Shown here piece by piece: positions 1-5,134 of a DNA stretch of 5,134 nt. How positions within the stretch are numbered: position 1 is the stretch's first letter; each line of letters opens with the position of its first letter. The DNA is from Pirellulaceae bacterium (GTDB lineage: Bacteria > Planctomycetota > Planctomycetia > Pirellulales > Pirellulaceae). The translations under genes and the position numbers were made by a program. The notes under the pieces are model-generated. The model ran no database searches and was not told the origin of the DNA. It saw nothing but the letters and a program-made list of their open reading frames with translations. The DNA is taken from positions 1-5,134 of the forward strand of contig JADLDX010001064.1 of the NCBI GenBank assembly GCA_020846515.1. Reading direction: 5' to 3'.

Positions 1-626
1 ACAGACCAGGCTTCCGCAGCCGCAATGGCAGCCTGCTGCTCCTCGGTCAAGCTGGCCAAGTTGGGCAAGCCTTTGGCACATGCACACCCCCAGGCCACCG
101 ACTGCTGTTTGGGTAAGCGATGCGCTTGCCAACGCACGGCATCGATCACCAACTCTGCTTGCAGCAATTTATCGGGTACCTCTTTACCCAGGGTGCATTG
201 CTTGACAACTACAATACCTTCCGGCGACAAGCCGAACTGTCGGGCGAGTTTCGGCAGATCTTCCACTTTGTCAGGTGTCGCGGCCAGGGCGACTGCGCTG
301 GCCAGTGGGATCGCAGTTTCGAAGGCTGCATTGTCCATCAATACTTGAAACGTACTTTGCCCCGCCAGAATGAGATCACCGTGTTTTAATACGGCTTGTT
401 CAACAACTTGACCATTGACCAACGTTTGTGCATTTGCGGCCAGTCCTCGCAGCAGACAACCCTGGCCATCGAAGTGAAGTTCAAAGTGTACATCGGCCAT
501 GGTCCGATCGTCTGGATAAGCGTAATCCGACCAATCAGTTCGACCAAAGCTGGCTGTCTGTCCCGCGCGAAATACGATTCGCCTTCCTGCGGCTGGACCA
601 GATTGTACGTGCAATGCAATGCGCAT
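1..626 (-). CDS. FHA domain protein with helical C-terminal region, 3' end cut by window edge
   Basis: FHA domains bind phosphothreonine peptides; in T6SS loci they act in the cytoplasm in phosphorylation-controlled assembly. Reading from the ATG at 626 gives 208 codons with no stop, so the gene continues beyond the left edge. Residues 1-97 fit an FHA beta-sandwich: RIALHVQSGPAAGRRIVF opens it, FGRT (27-30) is the usual G-R motif, MADVHF (43-48) sits at the S-x-x-H motif, and NAQTLVNG (65-72) at the N-G-T-x-V-N-G turn. His47 is kept but Ala44 lies where Ser is usual. After a linker (about 98-150), residues 151-208 are helical, with LPKQQSVAWGCACA (171-184) and AAIAAAEAW (199-207). From memory this resembles the DUF6931 family found in T6SS-linked planctomycete proteins; that name is tentative. 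The start is 16 bases after the vgrG stop with only a weak GGCTAAG upstream, so translation is probably coupled to vgrG. It is certain as a gene, good as FHA, and tentative for the C-terminal region. Confidence 0.85.
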   Translation of the reverse strand, partial: MRIALHVQSGPAAGRRIVFRAGQTASFGRTDWSDYAYPDDRTMADVHFELHFDGQGCLLRGLAANAQTLVNGQVVEQAVLKHGDLILAGQSTFQVLMDNAAFETAIPLASAVALAATPDKVEDLPKLARQFGLSPEGIVVVKQCTLGKEVPDKLLQAELVIDAVRWQAHRLPKQQSVAWGCACAKGLPNLASLTEEQQAAIAAAEAWS

Positions 627-642
627 GGTGGTGAACTTAGCC

Positions 643-2613
643 TCAGTTTATCTTGACCATACCACCTTGAAGTTTCATTACGCCAGACGCATTCGCATCG
701 ATCATCGCTCCCTTAACTTCCGCTTTCATATCTGCCTCAATCGATATTTGTGGCGACTTCAGGGTGATCTTGGCCGACTCAATAACAATACTGCTTGAGC
801 CCACCTTCAGTTCGATTTTCTGACCGGCTGTGACCGAACACTCACCAGCGGTGATATCGATAGTCAGGTTGCCTTGGGTTACTTTGAGCGAATCGTTTCC
901 GGACTCGACCGTTATCGATCGATTACCCGTTTTGATTGTTTCCGTTTGATTCTTGTATATTTCTACGGTTTGACTGCCGTCGCTTTCGCCACAGCCCACG
1001 TTCAAAGTCTGGTTTCCAAAGACCTTGACTACTTGATCACCAGGGTCTTTCTTCTCGAAACCTATGCTGGTCTCGTCACTGTTTTCGACAACTCGCTTAA
1101 AATTCTTTTCAGCGTGCAGGTAAACGAGTTCCTCGTCTTTTTTATCCTCAAACCGCAATTCATTAAAACTTTGGTTATCACCTTCCGGAGTGGAACGCGA
1201 TCGGATACCGCTGCAGTGCTTTTCGTTTTCCGGTAGATCATAGGGCACGGTCTGGTCGGTGTTGTACACGCTACCTGTAACCAGCGGCCGGTCTGGATCG
1301 CCCTCCATAAATTCGACGACGACTTCCTGGCCGATGCGTGGAATGTACATGCTGCCCCAGCTCTTGCCGGACCACATCTGAGCCACGCGAATCCAGCAGG
1401 AACTGCTTTCATCGTTCTTGCCCAAGCGATCCCAATGGAACTGAACCTTGATTCGGCCCAAGTTGTCAGTCCAAATCTCCTGGTTCGACTGGCCGACGAC
1501 TGTGGCGGTTTGCGGACCGGCGATAATTGGCTGTGGGGTCACGCGCGTCGAACGATACTGGACATTTTTGGGAATGGCCCGGAACTTGATATCGACGAAG
1601 TTCTTCGACTCTTGCTGGAACTGTTCGATCTCACCCGAGTGAACAGCCGACTCTGCGGCCACGACCAGGTAGTCTCCGTTTTCTTCTTGATTGGGATGAT
1701 CTACCAGTTTGAACAAGGCCCCAACGCCCAAGCGATAACTGTGCGCTTGACCGCGCAGGTAGATATGGGATGAGTCAGTACCAGACGCGAGTATCTTGAG
1801 ATAACGCGAACCTTCAGCGCTCTCAACGTACTCGCCGGGGTAGTCATACCGCTCGGTGTCCAGCCTGGCTGCCGATTGTCGCGATTCGGACCTTGCCTCT
1901 AGCGAGCTTTTGGGTTTGTTGTAATCGAAATCGCGGTATACAAAAGTTCGCGTATGCAAATCGACATGATGTTGCCACTGGAACACATGTTCATCCGAAG
2001 CTGCGACTTCGTTAGGTGGCCGATAGAGTAACTGCCCGTCACCTTCAATCGGTTGATGAGCCGCAACATCGTCAGACAACACGAGCGTATGCTTGGATTG
2101 GAGATGCTCGAAAAAGTAGTAGATGCCTTCCTGTTCCATCAGTCGACTGACGAAATCGAAATCAGATTCGCGATACTGCACGCAGTACTCGCGCGGCTGG
2201 TAGGTGTTTTGCAGTTTGAGCCTGTAGTCAGATATCGAATGCTTGGTCTTGATGATCTCTTCCAGGATCTGCGGTACCGAGGATTGCTGGAAGATTCGAC
2301 AGTCATAAGCATGTTTAAGCAACCATAGACGCGGACGCAGTTGAGCGGTGTAGAGTTGGTAACCACCGGCAGTGCCTTCATTCTGAAAACCTGTCACTAA
2401 CCCGTGGTAATATTTGGGCGGCTGCCCGTCGCGAAGGATACCAACCGACATCGACTTGCCGACGACGGTGTATGGCGAGATATCTTTCTTTTCGCTCAGC
2501 AGTTCGACTTGGTACAAATAAGGCGCACCAAGATGCTCACTACACGTCATGTGGCGAAAGATGACGTCTTTTTCCAAGACACCAAAAATTTGATGAATTC
2601 GTTCGCCAGCCAT
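643..2613 (-). CDS. vgrG: Type VI secretion spike protein VgrG
   Basis: VgrG forms the trimeric needle tip on the Hcp tube and carries effectors into target cells. The 656-residue protein is complete and of usual length for an effector-less VgrG. Residues about 8-340 form the gp27-like base (Phage_GPD); REYCVQYRESDFDFVSRLME (141-160) followed by QEGIYYFFEH is the typical signature. Residues about 375-455 form the gp5-like OB fold, with FHWDRLGKNDESSSCWIRVA (393-412), IPRIGQEVVVEFMEGDPDRP (425-444) and LVTGSVYN. Residues about 484-656 hold NELRFEDKK and then short beta-helix repeats (NQTLNVG, NQTETIKTGNRSITV, ITLKSPQISIEAD), ending in GGMVKIN. That ending is usual for VgrGs that take a separate PAAR cap. 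There is no extra C-terminal domain, so effectors would be non-covalent cargo. The ATG at 2613 has AAGAGG at 2622-2627, 8 bases upstream. It is the first visible gene of a minus-strand unit with the FHA gene. Long open frames on the opposite strand within it are shadows. Confidence 0.97.
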   Translation of the reverse strand: MAGERIHQIFGVLEKDVIFRHMTCSEHLGAPYLYQVELLSEKKDISPYTVVGKSMSVGILRDGQPPKYYHGLVTGFQNEGTAGGYQLYTAQLRPRLWLLKHAYDCRIFQQSSVPQILEEIIKTKHSISDYRLKLQNTYQPREYCVQYRESDFDFVSRLMEQEGIYYFFEHLQSKHTLVLSDDVAAHQPIEGDGQLLYRPPNEVAASDEHVFQWQHHVDLHTRTFVYRDFDYNKPKSSLEARSESRQSAARLDTERYDYPGEYVESAEGSRYLKILASGTDSSHIYLRGQAHSYRLGVGALFKLVDHPNQEENGDYLVVAAESAVHSGEIEQFQQESKNFVDIKFRAIPKNVQYRSTRVTPQPIIAGPQTATVVGQSNQEIWTDNLGRIKVQFHWDRLGKNDESSSCWIRVAQMWSGKSWGSMYIPRIGQEVVVEFMEGDPDRPLVTGSVYNTDQTVPYDLPENEKHCSGIRSRSTPEGDNQSFNELRFEDKKDEELVYLHAEKNFKRVVENSDETSIGFEKKDPGDQVVKVFGNQTLNVGCGESDGSQTVEIYKNQTETIKTGNRSITVESGNDSLKVTQGNLTIDITAGECSVTAGQKIELKVGSSSIVIESAKITLKSPQISIEADMKAEVKGAMIDANASGVMKLQGGMVKIN

Positions 2614-2953
2614 AGGCGGTGCCTCTTATCATTGCAGCGGATCGGGGGAAGCGATCGGTTGAGGGGGGTGAACTAAGTGCTTCGAACGTGAAAACCAGGC
2701 GTCACTGAGCGGGCGACCGAACGTTAGGCACGAGGATAACAAAAAAGGTCCCAGCCAACCCACCCATGGCGCAGCCTAAGCTCTGAGAATTCTTGCCATA
2801 TTTCGGGAGCCGCCTTTCTGACGATGATCCAATCAAGTTCGACCGATGGCCACGAAAGGAACGTTTGCTACCTTTAATACATTGCCCACTATCGAAGTCA
2901 TTTCTGGAGATTGGATCCCAAAGCTCACGAAACTATCTCCACCCCGCAGGCGG
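2614..2953. other. Non-coding stretch upstream of vgrG
   Basis: These 340 bases between the small minus-strand gene and vgrG hold no reading frame I can support. The vgrG Shine-Dalgarno lies at its left end. A run of six T (minus strand, 2746-2741) follows a GC-rich stretch, but the best stem there is only about 4 base pairs, so I do not call a terminator. A vgrG promoter would be expected here, but I see no convincing -35/-10 pair. Two plus-strand open frames that start here (2793 and 2846) have no ribosome binding site I trust and no recognisable protein character. Confidence 0.5.
2622..2627 (-). promoter_or_regulatory. Ribosome binding site of vgrG
   Basis: AAGAGG on the minus strand, 8 bases before the ATG at 2613. 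It supports that start, which also matches the normal VgrG N-terminus a few residues before the first beta strand. Confidence 0.6.
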
Positions 2954-3169
2954 TCAATCCTCTCGGCGTTTGGCACCCTTGGCGGTACGCGTCATGCGTT
3001 TTACCCGCTTGGAGTATTCCGCCAGATCGTTTCCCTTGTTCTGAACGCCACGTATGCTATTTCGAAATCGCGAACTCTTGACCATCACGATGGCATGCAA
3101 TCGTCGTAGAAAAGATAAGCCAGGTAGATCTTTGAGCTCGAAAAGTATGCCCTCTAAAAAGTCAAACAT
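2954..3169 (-). CDS. Small basic protein of unknown function (71 aa)
   Basis: I do not recognise this protein. It starts MFDFLEGILFELKDLPGLSF (1-20), a hydrophobic and acidic segment that could form an amphipathic helix. A strongly basic half follows, rich in Lys and Arg (SKRVKRMTRTAKGAKRRED at the end). No signal peptide, transmembrane segment, Cys motif or known domain is evident. The frame stays open upstream to an ATG at 3325, but that start would overlap the divergent TPR-SPINDLY gene. The ATG at 3169 has TTAAGG 8 bases upstream, the same spacing as vgrG, so it is preferred. The stop is TGA at 2956-2954. It lies 340 bases upstream of vgrG in the same direction, so it could be a separate transcript or the first gene of the vgrG unit. 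The acidic/basic split and the placed ribosome site favour a real gene, but a chance open frame is possible. A basic tail could bind nucleic acid or an acidic partner; that is a guess. Confidence 0.5.
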   Translation of the reverse strand: MFDFLEGILFELKDLPGLSFLRRLHAIVMVKSSRFRNSIRGVQNKGNDLAEYSKRVKRMTRTAKGAKRRED

Positions 3170-3177
3170 CGCTGATA

Positions 3178-3183
3178 CCTTAA
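3178..3183 (-). promoter_or_regulatory. Ribosome binding site of the small basic protein gene
   Basis: TTAAGG on the minus strand, 8 bases before the ATG at 3169. It decides in favour of this start over the in-frame ATG at 3325, which lies inside the divergent gene. Confidence 0.4.
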
Positions 3184-3261
3184 GTACACGCCTACTTCTC
3201 CCACCAAAACTATGCACACGGCACAAATTGGCTGGGTTCACTATACTGTGACAGAATCGAT

Positions 3262-3266
3262 AGGGA
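3262..3266 (+). promoter_or_regulatory. Ribosome binding site of the TPR-SPINDLY gene
   Basis: AGGGA, continuing as AGGGAAAG, lies 7 bases before the ATG at 3274. There is no in-frame ATG close upstream, so this fixes the start and places the Pro/Ser/Thr-rich tail inside the protein. Confidence 0.6.
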
Positions 3267-3273
3267 AAGATCA

Positions 3274-5134
3274 ATGCCAGGCGGTCCACACGACTCCTCA
3301 CCGGCGAAACCAGTTGCCCAATCACCTAGCTCCCCAGCCACTAGCACTCCAGCGACTAGCACTCCAGCGACTAGCCCCAACGTGACAGACGCCGCAGACG
3401 CTAAGGGGAATGCTCGCTGGCAATTTGAACGAGGATGGCAATCTCTGTCGGTCCAGGACTGGCCTACCGCGGTGGACGCGTTTACCCAGGTAACGCAGTT
3501 GGCGCCCGCGGTTGAGGCTGGGCATTTTAACCTCGGCAACGCCCTCTTTGAGTCGCAGCAGTACGCAGCGGCCGCAGCAGCCTATCAGCGGGCCTATGAC
3601 TTGGAACCCAGCCCGGGCACGCTCAATAACCTTGGCAATGCTTGTGCGGCTGCGGGTGACTTGCCGCGAGCCATCGTTTGCTATCGCCAGGCCCTGGATG
3701 ACCTGACTGACCATGGGATAAACTCCCCACGTCCTAATTCAGAGGATGCAGTGGCCGCGAATTTGGATCAAGCGGACTCGCTGGTGGGTAATCTCGGCAG
3801 AGCGCTGGAATCGCTCGGCAATTGGGCCGAAGCAGCCGCCGTTTATCGACACGCCTTCGAAAACGCACCTCGCCATGAACAAGCCATCCAGCGGTTCGCT
3901 CGCAGTAGTGTTTGGGAGGCCGATGAAACAGCGATCCAGCAGGCGCTGGAAGCGATTCAGGGACTAGAGCAACCGCAAGCAGATACCCATGTGTTGGCTG
4001 CCGCTTGCCATCATCACCTCGGGCAATACGCCGCCGAATTGCGAAATCTGGTGCAAGCCAACACGATCCAACCGGACGACGCTGACATACTCAGCCGCTT
4101 AGCGTCGACTCAACTGTTTCGAGGACGACATACGGAAGCATTCCTCTGCTTGCATCGCGCTCTCACTTTGACTCGGCCAACGCCGCAACTTCATAGTCGT
4201 TGGTTGATGGCTTCTCTCTACCAGCAACAATCCAGCCTGGCTAGCCTGCATGAGGAAGCTCGCAAATGGCACACGATTCATGCGACTTCGCTGCGTACGA
4301 ATGCTCGCCCGCAGAGTTCCAGACGTACAGAATCACCGACGCCACTCAAACTGGGAATCGTGCTGTCGGACGATGTCTCTGCGTTTACATTGCAATGCTT
4401 ATCTGCGTTTGCCTCGCATGTACACAAACAAGTCATTCAAGTAGTCGGCTATTGCGATGCCTTACGGTCAAACTCGTCGCTGCAGGCGTTGAACGAATCG
4501 TGTCAAGCTTGGCGACATACGCGGCACTTGAGCGATAGCCAGTTGGTGAATCAAATCCAGAGCGATCAAGTCGATTGGTTGATTGATGCTGCAGGCCATG
4601 GCGCCCACACGCGTCTGATGGTCTTCGCTCAACGCGCCGCGGCCAACCAACTGCTGTGGAGTGGTTGTTGGGGCACGTCGGGTGTGGCCAACATGGACTA
4701 TATACTTTCGGACAAAACGCTGATTGATCCGCTGCACGAACAGGCATACACCGAGCAAATATGTCGGTTGGAATCGGCCGTTTGTTACCGCCCCCCAGGC
4801 ACCGTGCCATCAGTGGCCCCGATTGCACAGTCGAGTGACAAAGCCATCCTGGGTAGCGCCTGCGCGCCGATGCAGTTAACGGCCGTCTTGCTGAATCATT
4901 GGTGCGAAGTTCTGGCAAGCTTACCCCAATATCATTTCCAACTGGCCGATGCGGCTTATGCCGATGAATCGATTTGCCAGGAAGTGACAGAACGATTTCA
5001 TCAAGCAGGCTTGGAGCGGGATCGCTTGAAATTGGTGGCGACCGTTTCGCGTATCGAAGCGTTCGAGTTTTTTCAGGGTGTCGACCTGGTCGTTGATCCC
5101 TATCCGGTGTGCAGCCCGCTAGCGGCTTGCGATG
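3274..5134 (+). CDS. TPR protein with O-GlcNAc transferase/SPINDLY-type domain, 3' end cut by window edge
   Basis: Proteins of this family (glycosyltransferase family 41) use a TPR superhelix to hold a protein acceptor and move a sugar from a nucleotide donor to Ser/Thr. The 620 visible codons show a Pro/Ser/Thr-rich tail (1-45) and TPR repeats at about 47-80, 81-113, 115-148 and 168-200. Weaker helical repeats follow at 236-337. The linker ARKWHTIHA (329-337) is typical of bacterial members. The transferase domain starts at LKLGIVLSDD (358-367) and keeps DWLIDAAGHGAHTRLMVFAQ (434-453), WSGCWGTSG (462-470), MDYILSD (474-480) and CYRPP (504-508). About 130-150 residues are probably missing at the end, judging from the family. 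Three active-site segments look replaced: SDDVSAFTL (365-373) lacks the usual His, GSACAPMQL (527-535) lacks the usual FNxxxK lysine, and DPYPVCSPLAACD (608-620) lacks NGxTT. A divergent transferase or a non-catalytic scaffold is therefore possible. No signal peptide, so probably cytoplasmic. The fold is certain; activity is not. Confidence 0.92.
   Translation, partial: MPGGPHDSSPAKPVAQSPSSPATSTPATSTPATSPNVTDAADAKGNARWQFERGWQSLSVQDWPTAVDAFTQVTQLAPAVEAGHFNLGNALFESQQYAAAAAAYQRAYDLEPSPGTLNNLGNACAAAGDLPRAIVCYRQALDDLTDHGINSPRPNSEDAVAANLDQADSLVGNLGRALESLGNWAEAAAVYRHAFENAPRHEQAIQRFARSSVWEADETAIQQALEAIQGLEQPQADTHVLAAACHHHLGQYAAELRNLVQANTIQPDDADILSRLASTQLFRGRHTEAFLCLHRALTLTRPTPQLHSRWLMASLYQQQSSLASLHEEARKWHTIHATSLRTNARPQSSRRTESPTPLKLGIVLSDDVSAFTLQCLSAFASHVHKQVIQVVGYCDALRSNSSLQALNESCQAWRHTRHLSDSQLVNQIQSDQVDWLIDAAGHGAHTRLMVFAQRAAANQLLWSGCWGTSGVANMDYILSDKTLIDPLHEQAYTEQICRLESAVCYRPPGTVPSVAPIAQSSDKAILGSACAPMQLTAVLLNHWCEVLASLPQYHFQLADAAYADESICQEVTERFHQAGLERDRLKLVATVSRIEAFEFFQGVDLVVDPYPVCSPLAACD
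3331..3375 (+). repeat. Three 15-base tandem repeats coding (S/T)PATS
   Basis: Three head-to-tail 15-base units lie at 3331-3345, 3346-3360 and 3361-3375. The second and third are identical (ACTCCAGCGACTAGC) and the first differs at three positions. They encode SPATS-TPATS-TPATS (residues 20-34) in the tail before the first TPR. The unit is a multiple of three, so a change in copy number would keep the frame. The near-identity suggests recent duplication by slippage. Confidence 0.9.

Larger units (their letters stand above)
3170..3273. promoter_or_regulatory. Divergent intergenic region, likely holding promoters
   Basis: These 104 bases separate the start of the small minus-strand gene from the start of the plus-strand TPR-SPINDLY gene, so promoters in both directions are expected here. 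On the plus strand TATACT (3242-3247) resembles a -10 box and would start a transcript near 3254, just before the ribosome site at 3262. No good -35 sits at the right distance: TTGGCT at 3228-3233 is only 8 bases away. No operator-like palindrome was seen. If the small gene is not real, the region upstream of the plus-strand gene extends further left. Confidence 0.3.

Noticed and set aside
120..160. Possible frameshift in the FHA gene near residue 168
   Set aside because: A first reading seemed to hit a stop, but re-reading the bases showed the frame continues without interruption to the window edge.
386..619. Minus-strand open frame of 77 codons at the start of the FHA gene
   Set aside because: It is out of frame with the FHA reading frame, which has the G-R, His and N-G motifs and runs open for 208 codons.
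874..1236. Plus-strand open frame of 120 codons inside vgrG
   Set aside because: It is antisense to a complete, clearly conserved VgrG coding region and shows no recognisable protein character; a shadow frame.
2741..2780. Possible terminator on the minus strand: GC-rich stretch followed by six T
   Set aside because: The best stem I can draw (GCCA with TGGC) is 4 base pairs with a 9-base loop and does not abut the T run.
2793..3109. Two overlapping plus-strand open frames (starts at 2793 and 2846)
   Set aside because: They overlap the better supported minus-strand small gene, have no good ribosome site and show no domain or ordered pattern.
4433..4918. Minus-strand open frame of 161 codons opposite the SPINDLY domain
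   Set aside because: It lies wholly opposite conserved OGT-family motifs, and its composition (rich in Arg, Pro, Ser and Cys) is that of a reverse-strand shadow.

Overview
The window carries two transcription units facing away from each other. The left two thirds, on the minus strand, belong to a type VI secretion (T6SS) or related contractile-injection locus. A complete VgrG spike gene (643-2613) is followed 16 bases downstream by a forkhead-associated (FHA) domain gene, which runs off the left edge of the window (1-626). The right third, on the plus strand, is the first 620 codons of a TPR protein with a C-terminal domain of the O-GlcNAc transferase/SPINDLY type (3274 to the right edge). 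Between them lies a probable small basic protein gene on the minus strand (2954-3169), plus two non-coding stretches (2614-2953 and 3170-3273).

The host is a Gram-negative-type bacterium of moderate GC content. The combination of a VgrG, an FHA protein with a helical C-terminal region, and a TPR-SPINDLY protein fits Planctomycetota best. This is an inference from gene content, because the window has no rRNA or phylogenetic marker gene.

VgrG and the FHA protein are probably co-transcribed. VgrG would be the trimeric spike at the tip of the injection tube. FHA proteins in T6SS loci usually sense phosphothreonine to control assembly, but this one has Ala where the usual phosphate-contacting Ser of the FHA signature lies. 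VgrG ends right after its beta-helix, with no fused effector, and no PAAR, chaperone or effector gene is visible. Any cargo must be encoded beyond the left edge or elsewhere.

The most unusual object is the plus-strand protein. Its TPR array, linker and several OGT landmarks are clear. However, by eye, three of the segments that form the catalytic and UDP-sugar site in known OGTs are replaced: the His of the first Rossmann strand, the FNxxxK segment, and the NGxTT segment. It may be a pseudoenzyme or have a different donor or acceptor. Its N-terminus is a Pro/Ser/Thr-rich tail with three 15-base tandem repeats. No RNA gene, mobile element, CRISPR array or convincing terminator was seen.
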